Shown here: positions 46,922 to 58,401 of the stretch, in pieces
Layout of the letters: every line of letters begins with the position of its first letter
How positions within the stretch are numbered: the stretch's first letter is position 1
Assembly (NCBI GenBank): GCA_961205875.1
Contig: OY540810.1
Coordinates: forward strand, 9,982,001 to 10,046,000
Direction: 5' to 3'
DNA: 64,000 nt
Source of the DNA: Sialis fuliginosa
Taxonomy: Eukaryota; Arthropoda; Insecta; Megaloptera; Sialidae
Made by a program: the position numbers and the translations under genes
Notes under the pieces: model-generated
What the model saw: only the letters and a program-made list of their open reading frames with translations
What the model was told of the DNA's origin: nothing
The model's database searches: none

Positions 46922-46989
46922 TCGAGTCTTACGTATTAGCGTCCCGTACCGTATAGTTTTAAAATTTGTTCGATTATGTTAATTTATAT
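46922..46989 (+). repeat. Interspersed repeat family K, 5' block
   Basis: CTTACGTATTAGCGTCCCGT and CCGTATAGTTTTAAAATTTG recur, diverged, at about 56650 and 59583. A hAT-like element follows at once. Confidence 0.4.
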
Positions 46990-47295
46990 CAGTGATCTTC
47001 AAATGTGTACCGCGGAACCCTGGGGTTTGGTGATGCCTATCTGAGGGTTCCGCGAATCAATCTAAAAATTCGAAAAAAAATTATATAGCTCTCACACTAG
47101 TTGACTAGTGTTTATCAACAAAAAAGTACAAAGATATATTTGAAAATTAATGCATTCCAAGAAGTTATTAGCTATGTGTGAGTTTTTCTGCTTTTATAGC
47201 TAGATATATATTTTTCTAAGGGTGGGAAGGGGTCCGTCGAAAGAAAACTTATATTTCTAAGGGTTCCGTGAGTCGACAAAGTTTGAAGATGAAGA
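46990..47295. mobile_element. Degenerate hAT-like element
   Basis: The left end is CAGTGATCTTCAAATGTGTA and the right is the approximate complement (..GTTTGAAGATG). GGAACCCTGG/AGGGTTCCGC blocks lie near both ends and GGGTCCGTCG is internal. No clear 8-bp duplication. Confidence 0.45.
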
Positions 47296-47524
47296 ATCTA
47301 TATGAACTAATTTTGGGTTGTTATCCACGGTGTCGTATTTTCTTATATGACGTTTCGGATCTCATATCGGAGTCTTCTTCAAAAGTATTTTTGAAAATAA
47401 AACTCTCAATAAAATTTTATTCTTGTAACTAAGATCTATTATGCCAAATCTCAGAATTTTAGGTTAAATGGCTCAGTAGCTAGAAGGCTGTGACAAACAA
47501 ACAGACATGGTGTTGATTTTGATA

Positions 47525-49235
47525 CAGAATACTAAAAACAGAAAACTTTTAAAACTAATGAGTTAAATATTTATTATAAAATAATAATTTAATTAATTAA
47601 TTATAAATTAGTGTGTATTTATTTTTATATATACAGAAATAAAATATTTAACAGCACTGTATATTTTATTCGTTTATTACATTCATTCAATTGGTGGAAT
47701 CTGACCGTATTTTTATCTGAAACTTATGCCAGTTCAGTTTATATTTATTCGTTTATATCCAAAAGGTAATTTCATACGTTAGCCGATTTTTATATGTGAA
47801 TGATTTATGTATTTAAAGGGAGGGGCGGATTTCGTGTTACTCCGGCTGATTCCGGTCAGATTTCGTTATAAATATTATTTTATGGAACATGTTTGTAATA
47901 TACCTTACGTTGACTGGACAATTCGGGATTATTGTTAAAATACTGTGCTATGAAAAACAATTTATAATGCCGATATAAAAAATACATCATATTTTTTTTA
48001 GAATCAATGTGTGTTCTGACATATGTAAACGAAAATATGTAATCATGAACCGTTAAGTTATTGAAAATTGTGTTTGTGTGGAAAATATGGATTTATTGTT
48101 ACGTTCTCTATTGTTTTCACATTCAGTAAATATGATTCTATCATGAAAACCTATATAAATGATAACATTATGATCATTTTTATGCTTTGAATATTTTAAA
48201 AGCTAACTACCTTATTATTATAAACTGGATCGAATTCAGAATTAGTTTTCTATTTATTTATAAATTCTAAATAAACTTTGGAAATACAAAAAATATTTGA
48301 TTATGGTAGTAGTCATTTAACAAAAGTGGTGATTCTTTAGACAAGGAAAGATATAAGATTTTTAACATACTACCTAATGTTGAAACCAATGTACACCGCA
48401 AAAAAAGCTCCGTAAGGTCAGCGGAATGTCAACCAGTATTTAAAATGAATATCCATTACTTGATAAATAATAAATGTTTTATATTGCCTTTAAAAGTAGG
48501 TATGTCAGTGATAATTCATTAACAGAGACGTCCAATTGGAACCTTCATCTCTCATACAAATCAATTTTTTTTGTAATTTTAAGCATATTATAAATTTTAA
48601 ACCTATGACTATGGGAAATAATCATTAAATATGACTTTTGAAAAAAATGCTGGCCATCAAGTTTTGGTAACAGTTTCGTATAATAGAATATGATTTCTTA
48701 TTATATCAATAAACTTTCCTAGTCTCAAGGTAAATCACTCATTCTGGAGATATTTTTATTAAAACGTTGTGAAATATATTAATTCAAGAAACTGCCCCCC
48801 AAAAATGTTTCTGCCCCATGGCAGCAATCTAGTTTTAAAAATAAGTTCATATTAAAAATTGTTTTTTTTTTTTATTACTTATAACGAACGAAATTTTTAT
48901 CTTTTACTCACAATCAGTATTATTTTAAAATTTATTTTAGAATCTAAAAAATGATCGTTCATTGCTTCATCCCGTTATTAAAGGGTCCCTTATTCTAAGA
49001 TAGTGCCTACTCTTTGTTTTCCTATTTCAACAGTCATAAGCTGAGCTATATTTTTTTTTAATAGTCATGCAATAGCTGATAAATATAATTTTTTTACTAA
49101 TGTTAATTTATAATCAACATTGGTAAAACAATATTTATGTAAAAGTTGTGATTTAAGCCAAGATCTTTTGATTCCCATACATGTTTTTTCTGAGTAACAT
49201 ATGGACCAAAATCAAGCAATGTCCATTATTACTGT
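47525..49235. other. A+T-rich intergenic, nothing recognised
   Basis: Between the degenerate hAT and the satellite. No coding signal or TIR pair. Confidence 0.5.
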
Positions 49236-49239
49236 AATG

Positions 49240-49463
49240 ATGCATTTTAGAACAAGCGTCGAGCGTCAACACTAGTCAAAACTAGTCACGTACGAAGGTC
49301 ATGTGATAGATTTGAATTCTAGCGTCTAAGTTGAGTCTATATATAATTAATTTCAAAGAGGTAATTATCAATTAAAATTTTGAATTGCAAATCAATCACG
49401 GATAGACGTCATACACAACGTAAACGCTTAAATGTCCTGGTTCCCCCTTCACCACCGAAAGAA
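49240..49463. repeat. Highly diverged satellite flank
   Basis: AACAAGCGTCGAGCGTCAAC and GGTCATGTGATAGATTTGAA resemble satellite blocks but are not in clean register. Confidence 0.35.
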
Positions 49464-50815
49464 TCAGACATCAAAAATCGGTTACGTAATAATATTTGAC
49501 GCCGGAAAACGAGCGTCAGCGTTAAAACGTATCTTAATACGTATCTTAATTTTACTGTTACAGAATAAACAGTGTACATTTTTATAAGTCAATATACAAA
49601 CACTATTTTATTATCAGACATCAAAATTCGATCACGTGACAAGATTTGACGCTCGAAAACAAGCATCAACGTTAGCATGAAAATGCTTCTTAACATTTAA
49701 TTTTATTGTTACAAAATGAAGAGTGCACATTTTGAAAAGTCAATACTCGAAAACACACCATTTTATTATCAGACATCAAAATTCGATCACGTGACAAGAT
49801 TTGACGCTCGAAAACAAGCATCAACGTTAGCATGAAAATGCTTCTTAACATTTAATTTTATTGTTACAAAATGAAGAGTGCACATTTTTACAAGTAAATA
49901 CTCGAAAACACACCATTTTATTATCAGACATCAAAATTCGATCACGTGACAAGATTTGACGCTCGAAAACAAGCATCAACGTCAGCATGAAAATACATCT
50001 TAACATTTAATTTTATTGTTACAAAATGAACAGTGCACATTTTGACAAATCAATACTCGAAAACACACCATTTTATTATCAGACATCAAAATTCGATCAC
50101 ATGACAAGATTTGACGCTCGAAAACAAGCATCAACGTCAGCATGAAAATACATCTTAACATTTAATTTTATTATTACAAAATGAACAGTGCACATTTTGA
50201 CAAATCAATACTCGAAAACACACCATTTTATTATCAGACATCAAAATTCGATCACATGACAAGATTTGACGCTCGAAAACAAGCATCAACGTCAGCATGA
50301 AAATACATCTTAACATTTAATTTTATTATTACAAAATGAACAGTGCACATTTTGACAAATCAATACTCGAAAACACACCATTTTATTATCAGACATCAAA
50401 ATTCGATCACATGACAAGATTTGACGCTCAAAAACAAGCTCAACGTCAGCATGAAAATGCATCTTAACATTTAATTTTATTGTTACAAAATGAACAGTGC
50501 ACATTTTTACAAGTAAATACTCGAAAACACACCATTTTATTATCAGACATCAAAATTCGATCACGTGACAAGATTTGACGCTCGAAAACAAGCATCAACG
50601 TCAGCATGAAAATGCATCTTAACATTTAATTTTATTGTTACAAAATGAACAGTACCTACTCAAATACACTATTTTACTATCAGACATTAAAATTCGAACA
50701 CGTGACAAGATTTAACGCTCAAAAACCAGCGCCAGCATGAAAATACATCTTAAAATTTAATTTTACTGTTACAAAATGAACAGTGCACGTTTTTAGAAGT
50801 CAATACTGTAACACA
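49464..50815. repeat. 155-bp tandem satellite array
   Basis: TCAGACATCAAAATTCGATC recurs at 49614, 49769, 49924, 50079, 50234, 50389 and 50543. The spacing is 155 bp (154 for the last). Diverged units start at 49464 and 50680. Each unit has CACGTGACAAGATTTGACGC, GCATCAACGT.AGCATGAAAA and ACAAAATGAA.AGTGCACAT. The middle units are almost identical and the edge units diverged, as expected for unequal exchange. The short open frame over it is not a gene. Confidence 0.93.
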
Positions 50816-50945
50816 CGATTTATTACATTCACATAATATAAGTGCATGACTGCAAAGCACATAAGTATGTATTACATGCTATGATAAACATCAACTCCAG
50901 ATCATAGTAATATTCATATCATCTACAATTGAGTGCCAGGGAAGT

Positions 50946-50975
50946 GGAGGGGGGGGGGGGCAGGGGGGGGAGGTT
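50946..50975 (+). repeat. Poly(G) tract with G-quadruplex potential
   Basis: Several G runs (a run of about 12, then 8, plus flanking GG/GGG) separated by single A or CA. Near the right edge of the satellite array. Confidence 0.7.
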
Positions 50976-50984
50976 TTAACACAG

Positions 50985-51330
50985 TCCGACCTCTCAACTC
51001 GTAGAGTATTACATTGGCTTCTACGATACGGCATTGGCGGGCGACCGTATACTATTGAAAATAATCCCTATTAATTAAACTTACAAATCGCTATGTAATC
51101 ATAGTTCACAAATGTGTCGGCATTGACTCATCAAATTACTCTAGGGTTAACGACCCAAGTAATGTATGCGCGACGACATATTACAACGGCCCGGGGGTAT
51201 TCTTGAATGATGTGTGGTGGAGCATGTGAAATTGGATTTTTATTGTGATCGTTATTAATTAAAACTTATGTGAAAATTGGCGATAATGGAAAGCGTTTTT
51301 TACGGAGTAATGGTTTTGTCGTGTGAAATA
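50985..51330. promoter_or_regulatory. Repeat-poor block after the satellite
   Basis: ACGATACGGCATTGGCGGGC, GTTAACGACCCAAGTAATGT and CAACGGCCCGGGGGTATTCT, then TTATTAATTAAAAC. Moderate G+C, no open frame, no transposon ends. Confidence 0.25.
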
Positions 51331-51448
51331 AATGTATGATGTAATATATAACGGCTGAGTTGTCGAAATTTAGATTTTTATCGATTTGAAAATGAGTATA
51401 CCAAATTAGGTACTTGATTGCTTAAAAAATCATTCAGTGTATTATTTA

Positions 51449-51762
51449 TCTATACTCATATTATAAATGCGAACGTGTGTTTGTCTGTCTGTTTGTTACT
51501 TTTTTATGGGTAAACCGCTGAACCGATCTTGATTTGGCAGGGAGCTTGCATCCTGAGGAAAAACATAGGCTACTTTGTATCCTAAATAATTTAATAATTA
51601 TACAATTACTTTAATTATATATTATTATGTACACGCAACTTGTTTAATCGACTATCATAACATAAATCTGTATTACCTAATCTTCTTCTTCATGGGTTTT
51701 ATGTTTTTCAGCTCCTACCTAACCTAAATTTCGAGCCAGCGAAGTCGTGGGTAACAGTTAGT
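51449..51762 (+). mobile_element. Helitron-like family A
   Basis: It starts TCTATACTCATATTATAAAT, contains AACCGCTGAACCGATCTTGA, and ends GAAGTCGTGGGTAACAGTTAGT. It has a small deletion in the core. Confidence 0.6.
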
Positions 51763-51974
51763 TTGGAAATATTTTGAAATAACCGAATGTATATTAAGTT
51801 AATTGAATTGTTTAGAATTTTTAATGAGGTATACATATGTAGATATGATAGCAACCTATCCGCGGCTACGCCTGAATTGTATTTGTTTTTATAACAATTG
51901 ATATAATTTATAAAATTTGATACAATTGTTTACTTTTATTAGTGTATTTGTATTTTTAAAGAAATTGACGAGAG

Positions 51975-52215
51975 CAAACATCCATTTCCGGTTATAAGAT
52001 CGTTTTTGAAATTGGAGGTTTATTTTCCAGACTAAAATTAATCCTAAATATAAAATTTCACCGTTCTATGATTTAATGTATTTATGTTAGACAGACACAC
52101 AGATATCATGGCGAAAATAATTAGGATGATTTCAGGGATGGTCAGAACGGATAATTCCTTAAAAATTCGGAATTCGAAAAAATCGGTTTTACAATACTTA
52201 TACTATGTATAACAA
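51975..52215 (+). repeat. Interspersed repeat family J
   Basis: CATCCATTTCCGGTTATAAG, TTAATCCTAAATATAAAATT, GAAAAAATCGGTTTTACAAT and a TATGTATAACAAAGTAAAAA end. Most complete copy. Confidence 0.52.
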
Positions 52216-52315
52216 AGTAAAAAAAAATTGCAATACTCTTTTTCATCCTTTAGGTGTCGTAGTTCGGAAAATCCTTTATTAATTGGTGCTTACGTAATAA
52301 AAGAAAGACACTACT

Positions 52316-52390
52316 AAAATTTCACGTTTCTAGATCTAGGGGTTTAGGCTGGGCGTTGATGAGTCTGTAACTCAGGATTTATCTCTCTAT
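52316..52390 (+). repeat. Interspersed repeat family E, tail
   Basis: TTTCTAGATCTAGGGGTTTA then GGGCGTTGATGAGTCTGTAA, closing in ATTTATCTCTCTATATTTAT. A family B copy begins directly after it. Confidence 0.5.
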
Positions 52391-52391
52391 A

Positions 52392-52640
52392 TTTATAGAA
52401 AACTGGCGCATTGGAACCGGTGTTACCCAGGGATATAAATTTAATTTGTAATAAACCTATTAAATATTGTTTTCACTTATCTACTCAGCGCTCACGATGA
52501 TACGATTTTTTTTCTGACAAAAAGTATCCACAAATCATATACCTAAATCTTCCTCGAGAAATACTGTACCCATTAGTGAAAACCGGAATAAAATCCGTTC
52601 CGTAATTACTGAGAAATTCGTGTAAAAACAGACGGTATCA
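52392..52640 (+). repeat. Interspersed repeat family B
   Basis: The same ordered blocks as at 25.2 kb: GCGCATTGGAACCGGTGTTA, then AATAAACCTATTAAATATTG, then TAAAATCCGTTCCGTAATTA. The tail is shorter. Confidence 0.58.
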
Positions 52641-52734
52641 ATAATAATCTCTTTTAAATTCCTGCTCTTACCAAATTACAAAGTTAGCTGAAACAAATAT
52701 CAAAATTGAATTTCTGCTATCCAGCAGTCTTTAA

Positions 52735-53421
52735 CCCTTTCGTGGGAGCTGGTAGGCCCCACAGGTCATGTTTTAATGTTTTTTCTAAAAATCTAAGCAT
52801 CGTGCGCACCCGTCATTTTAAGTAATCTCTTCAGGGATGGAGGTACGTTCGTGTTACGATACCAGTAACTTATGTTTTTTTAGATATTGTGTAGGCCGGT
52901 TAACTTGTGAATTTATAAAAAATGTAGCTGTCACCTGTGTGACCGAAAAATAAACAGCAAATATGTGACAAAATGTGACACTTGCGCCAAATTTATTTTG
53001 CAAAGTGCATATTAATTGATTGTGTGATAACTGCAAAGACAATGTTCCTAAGTCCTTAGAATAAGAGTTTTTGATTTTATTTGTGTGCTTTTTTTAATAG
53101 TTAATTAGAGGCAATTTTTTCTTAATAAATTCATATTAGATAAGAAAAAATTTATTTTAAAACTTTCCTAATGAGTTTTTGTAGGTACCTAAAAAACAAA
53201 AAAATTGTAACTTTATTGTAATCTCTCGTATAAGATAATTTAGTAAAAGAATGGTAATAAATGCTAGTTGATTTCATAAAATGAGTGTATTATTTACCAT
53301 TTATAAAGTGTTATCCAGTCTCATTATTGAAATTTGTTTGCCAAAAGCTAATCTTCAGTGGGGGCGCGAATACCCCCACAATACCAGTTACGTTTGTAAA
53401 ATTTACGATACCAGTTAAAGG
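52735..53421. mobile_element. piggyBac-type element flanked by TTAA
   Basis: The left end is TTAA|CCCTTTCGTGGGAGCTGG and the right end is ACCAGTTAAAGG|TTAA. CCYTT/AAAGG termini next to TTAA fit piggyBac. GTGGGGGC/GGCCCCAC blocks lie near both ends. 687 bp. No transposase; the minus-strand short frame at about 52.9 kb is not one. Confidence 0.5.
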
Positions 53422-53584
53422 TTAATATTCTCTTCTGAAATATATATGAAAAAGTGACAAATCTCATTTTTCTACAGTTCAAATAAATTACATCTATCCA
53501 TCTCGTCCAAGCCACAAAAATAAACAATCAATTACCGCCATAATGCTATACATCATACAAACCAAAGCCAACAAGAAGAGCAAG

Positions 53585-53835
53585 TACCTCCGGGCTCCAT
53601 GACACCATCCCGGTGCGGCCACGCGAGGTAGTTAGCTGGTGACGTCATAATTTATTCTCGTTACACTAATTGCATACTTCAAAGACAAGCCTCGCTCGCA
53701 TATGATTTACACGCGTAGTGTTGTGTGGGGTTATTCGGATAATTGGCGGTGTCGGATATACTTGGCGGTGCTGCTACGCCGTCTTGGATCCAACACATCG
53801 AGCGCAGCGGATCTCAAACTCGATACCGTCGTTGG
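53585..53835. promoter_or_regulatory. G+C-richer block with a consensus CRE (TGACGTCA)
   Basis: TGACGTCA at 53640-53647 is a perfect CREB/ATF-type palindrome. It is flanked by CGGTGCGGCCACGCGAGG and ACACTAATTGCATAC. The block continues through GGTGCTGCTACGCCGTCTTG. No coding frame. Confidence 0.3.
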
Positions 53836-53975
53836 ATTTATGGATTATAATTCATAATATACAGTAAAACAATGAATTAATGTTCAACTTAATGCAGTGA
53901 CCATTAAACTTTACTTATTTATAAGATATCAAATAGACATACCTACTATACCATTTCTGATGGATGACGTAACAA

Positions 53976-54275
53976 TAAACCGCATTGGATCTGTTATTAC
54001 CCGGGGATATAAATTAAATCTGTCATAAACCTATTAAACATTGTTTTCACTTATTGCTAACTATTTACACAGCGGACGCGAATATAACTCTCTGCATGAC
54101 TTCATGAAATTTATACAAAATATCCATAAATTATACAGTTAAAACTACCTCGTGAAACACTCTATCCATTAATGAAAATCGAAATAAAATCCGCACAGTC
54201 GTTACTGAAAAAATCATGCACAGACAGATAGACGGACGCGGAGAGGGACTTTGTTTTATACTATGTATATATTAG
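53976..54275 (+). repeat. Interspersed repeat family B
   Basis: CCGCATTGGATCTGTTATTA, TAAACCTATTAAACATTG and ATAAAATCCGCACAGTCGTT occur in the same order as in the other two copies. Confidence 0.58.
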
Positions 54276-54279
54276 CAAT

Positions 54280-55510
54280 ATAAGTTGAAGGGGAATACCA
54301 CTATGATGGGTTAAAAAAAGTATATGCATTCAAATATGTCTTCAAAAAACTTCAAGTCAAAATATTAAAAATTTACGAAGCTACAGCCGTTTCAGTTTAA
54401 TATATTATTTCAAACATTAATAATCCGATTTTTACCTTTTTAAAAGAAAATTTTTGTAATCGCAGTGGCTAAGTCTAGGTGTTAAAAATTATTTTTTTTA
54501 AAGTCCCTTGTTATCCAAAAAAAAAATTTTTTTTCAAGTACCGCCATTCAAAAATCAATTTTAAAAACCTGTTAATGTTTGGCATACTAGTTTTGTTTAT
54601 GTATTTATACATTTTTTTTAACAAAAACGAAATTCTAAAATTTTAAGGATGGTTTTTACTTTTCACCCCTTTAATAGTATGTATAAAAAATACTTGTCCC
54701 TTTTTTGAAATACAAGTGTTACAAAGTCTCATCAAAATCTAGCAACGTTCCTCTGTTAGACGAAAATAGGCACAAAATATGTACAAAATTTCGAATATTT
54801 ATAACTCCAGATCCAATTCAAACCATATCAATATGTCTGGATTGAGACAAATATTTTCCAAAATATAATAAAAATAAATTAAAAATTAAAAATAATTAAA
54901 ACCTGTACATTTTTACAGAAGTTATCGCAGGCGAAATAAAATTTTGCATCCGCAGACAGACGGGAAAAACTTTACATTTCAGAATCTGTCATTATATATT
55001 ATCTTGGATACTATTTTTCAATGGTATTACAATACTTCCTGTTCCTTCGGAATATGGAAGTATTGTCTGAAAAATTTTTACTATAAACAGTTCACTTTTC
55101 GAAATAAAGTTTTTGTAACGTTTTATTTTGAACATCCTGTTTATAAACGTACATCTACCTATGTATACTGATCTAACCTAATCGGTCTGTCTTTTGAGAA
55201 CCGCCGTTCCAAGAAAATTTTCTGTATGCCAAACTGACACTAATAGACGAGATTTAATTGATAATGTATGTTATTGATTGGCGGTATGTTGAATTTAGGT
55301 TGCAAATGTATTAATTCATATTAAGATCCCTGATATTACGTTACACAAGCTTTACAAATGATTATATCTGTATAAACGTCATTAATATCAAAGTGAACAT
55401 GATTGAATATCATTAATATTAGTCCAATTTAAATGGTTCTAGTTTATTTATCATTTGAGTTATTGTGTTACTTACTATAAATTAGAATCTATGATATAAT
55501 ATAATAGACT
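54280..55510. other. A+T-rich intergenic with homopolymer runs
   Basis: GTTTGGCATACTAG near 54577 and TATGCCAAACTGAC near 55227 hint at a very old inverted pair, but the arms do not extend. It also holds the family L head. Confidence 0.4.
55021..55070 (+). repeat. Interspersed repeat family L, head
   Basis: GGTATTACAATACTTCCTGT and TTCCTTCGGAATATGGAAGT. The complement recurs at 61.33-61.37 kb. Confidence 0.45.
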
Positions 55511-55513
55511 TAT

Positions 55514-55625
55514 AAGGTACTGGCACCAGTTATGGCCGCTATAAGAGCAAAGTTTACTGTTTTTGTGATTGACGGCCTTCTTTTTTGTAATTCTCATGAA
55601 CTCATGTTACTAATAAAACAAGTAA
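55514..55625 (+). mobile_element. TIR element family G, 5' fragment
   Basis: AAGGTACTGGCACCAGTTAT and about 100 bp of subterminal sequence match the 5.5-kb end of the first copy. A TTAA-flanked element begins 40 bp further on. Confidence 0.6.
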
Positions 55626-55666
55626 CTCTTAATAATGTGAAAATAGGTTTTTAACATGAGTATTAA

Positions 55667-55876
55667 CAGGTTGGCTGCCATGGCGGTCGTATACGACCGC
55701 TGTATAAAATGTTCGATATGCCATGGCATTTAGAGCATATATGTATATATAAATTTTTGTCGATTTTGATAAATTAAAAAAAAAACAATAGAACTAATTG
55801 AGAATACGATTTTAATAATTATTTTCTACTTGGCATCTGATAGATTTTTTGTGATTTATTCTTGGCAGTCAACCTG
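55667..55876. mobile_element. piggyBac-type MITE flanked by TTAA (210 bp)
   Basis: The ends CAGGTTGGCTGCCA and TGGCAGTCAACCTG are inverted repeats, with TTAA exactly on both sides (55663-55666 and 55877-55880). A perfect 18-bp palindrome, GCGGTCGTATACGACCGC, lies 16 bp inside the left end. Confidence 0.75.
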
Positions 55877-56644
55877 TTAATAATATCTTTTAGGTAGTGT
55901 ATAAACAGATTTGACTTTCCTAAATGCAATTAAACTGAATATTTAAAACTTTAATTTCGTTCATTCATTGCTTCAAGACAAAAATTACTTTTAGCACAGA
56001 GTGTACATACTTAATAAGCCAAGCGAATCTAATAACGCACATTTCTTATGTTGGCAACACTGTAAACCGAGCATTTTTATTAATTTTGTGAACTATTTTT
56101 TTTTATTTCATAGTGTTTATTTTTCATTTATTTATTTTGTCCATTTAAGTATATTTATCGTATACAATATATACTTTTGTATTTTTTCTATATTTTTCAT
56201 ACAAAAACCAATATAAATGTAATGTTTTGAATTTAAGTACTCTTGGTTTTCCAGTTTCTGTAGAATTTAAAAAAAATCACTTTAAACTCGAGGGGATATT
56301 GTTGTATACAAATATATTTTGTTAAACCAAGACTCATGTTTCAAATATTTAAAATAATAACACAGCAATTTGAATTAAAATATTGTATTGTTTTCAAGTA
56401 GGTATTCATTCGTATAAAATTAAATTGTATATAATACATATATATGTATGAGTTGGTTCTTGAATTGTTTATTAGTAATTAAAATTCCAATTAACGCTAA
56501 TTGTAAGGTTTAAATTCTGAAAATGTTATAAATGGAATGACAAAAATAAATGAAGTGCTATTTAAAATTCGCTGATTCTGATAGAAATGTGTCTGTTATT
56601 TAATTTTTTATCAAATTAAAAAGTTTTATTTATTCGTTATTATA

Positions 56645-57080
56645 ACAAATGTTAGTGTCTCGTACCATACAGTTTTTTTTTTATTTATTTTATTTTGAAT
56701 CGAATTTGTGAACACTAGATAACACAAATGCACAATTTTAAAGATATTTTGATTTGGGTATCATATCATTTAAAATTTTCTTACAATTACTTTCAGAGAT
56801 AAAAATTTGTTAAATAACGTTTTTAAAAGTAACAAAACATTTACATCTTTAAATTTCTTGAATTATCAGCTTTAATTCAATACCCGACTCTCCGTGATTG
56901 GTAAAAAAATTTGATCGAACATTCAAAAAGAGCTGAAAACTAAAAAAATATTTTTATAATTCAGTCTAATTATTGATATTGATAACTGGGCCAAATTTCA
57001 GCTTACTAGATTAAACAGTTTGGTATTTAAAAGGCTGTGGCCGACCGACAGACAGACACAGTGTTTCATTTTTTCGATTT
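56645..57080 (+). repeat. Interspersed repeat family K
   Basis: It runs from GTTAGTGTCTCGTACCATAC through ATTTCTTGAATTATCAGCTT to AAGGCTGTGGCCGACCGACA. The head is shared with 46.9 and 59.6 kb, and the ATTTCTTGAATT block with about 60.18 kb. Confidence 0.42.
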
Positions 57081-57084
57081 CGAA

Positions 57085-57820
57085 ATAGAACACTCGAAAA
57101 ATACATTTTAATTTTCAGGTACAATATTTGTCTATCAAAAAAGTATCGATTCAAAGTCAAAAATTAGTTTTTTTTAAGTATTATTCCGGTGAAATCGAAA
57201 AACAGACCAAGAAATACGTACAAAAATTTCAAAAATGTTAACATGTTTTTTTCCAGACAGATACACTGACAACAAAATTAAATTGTTGGTAATCGAGTAA
57301 ATTTCTATCAATTTTTTTCTGGAACATAAATTGAGCAATGCCAATTTTCTACCAAAAACCAATAATACTTTTCTTATTACCAACATAGTAAAAACAGAGT
57401 AGAAGGTTTAAATTTTCGTTGAATAATTAATAAAGCTCCGTAATATAACGTTGCGTTAAAATAAATATAAAACATAGTAGAGCATTAAAACGCAATGTAA
57501 GCTAATTTTAACGTACAGCAACTTTTGGGTCCGTCAACAAAAACACCATCAAAGCAACAACAAAACATTCAATATATACATTAATTATAGCCCCGTCTTC
57601 AGCAAACTATACACTGAGTTGTCTGAACACTAATTAATTAAATAATGTACGTTTAATTGTTTTGTTTGAAACGAAACAGGGTCCAAAACATCAGCCATGC
57701 ATTGATGTACTCGTGATACCAATGCTTAACAGCATTTTTTTACAAAGAAATTATAAATTCAATAGAGTATTTGACAAAATTTTAAAATATAGGTATTGTG
57801 TTATTTTTTCCTTAATGATA
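57085..57820. other. A+T-rich intergenic, nothing recognised
   Basis: Only short unsupported frames, no repeat family ends. Confidence 0.45.
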
Positions 57821-57826
57821 TTGTAA

Positions 57827-58168
57827 ACTAGCTGTTACCCATTCGTTCGCGTGGAATTTAGGTTAGGTAGGAGCTGTCAGAAAAAGAGAAAATCAACTTG
57901 ACATAAAACCCATGAAAAATAAAAAGAAGAAGGTTAAGTAATACAGGTTTCTGTTTTGAAAGTCGATAAAACAGGTCACAAGTACAAATGTCACACATCT
58001 ATTTTATTATCTGATAAATTTTTCGGGATACAAAGTAGCATATGTCCTTCAGAATAAAAGCTATCTCCCTGCAAAATTTCATCAAGATCGATTCAGTTTT
58101 GAAAAGATAACAAACAGACAGAGAAAGAGACAGACACACGCTTTCGCATTTATAATATCAATGTGGGT
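57827..58168 (-). mobile_element. Helitron-like family A
   Basis: Minus-strand copy. Its 3' end lies at 57827 (ACTAGCTGTTACCC on +), and the 5' TATTATAAATGCGAAAG region is near 58150. All family blocks are in order. Confidence 0.62.
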
Positions 58169-58401
58169 TGTGCGTATGTATATAATAGATACTTCAAAAT
58201 AATGCCAAAATAACGGTGAAAATAATCTTTTTCTATTTAAATGAAAAATTTCCCGCCAAAACGCACATTCAACAGATGGCATCACTTGCACTTTTAGGTT
58301 TTGATTCTAAAAAAATGGCAAAATCTGATATTCCTCGATTCTATTGAAAATTGTATGCACAGCATGTGAAAAAAATAAACAAAAAAAATCTATATCCAAC
58401 T

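Noticed and set aside
49464-50815. Regular repeats considered as a CRISPR array
   Set aside because: Whole 155-bp units repeat, with no short repeat plus variable spacers. Eukaryotic satellite.
54577-55240. GTTTGGCATAC / TATGCCAAAC inverted pair as a transposon
   Set aside because: The match does not extend beyond about 12 bp and no flanking duplication is seen.
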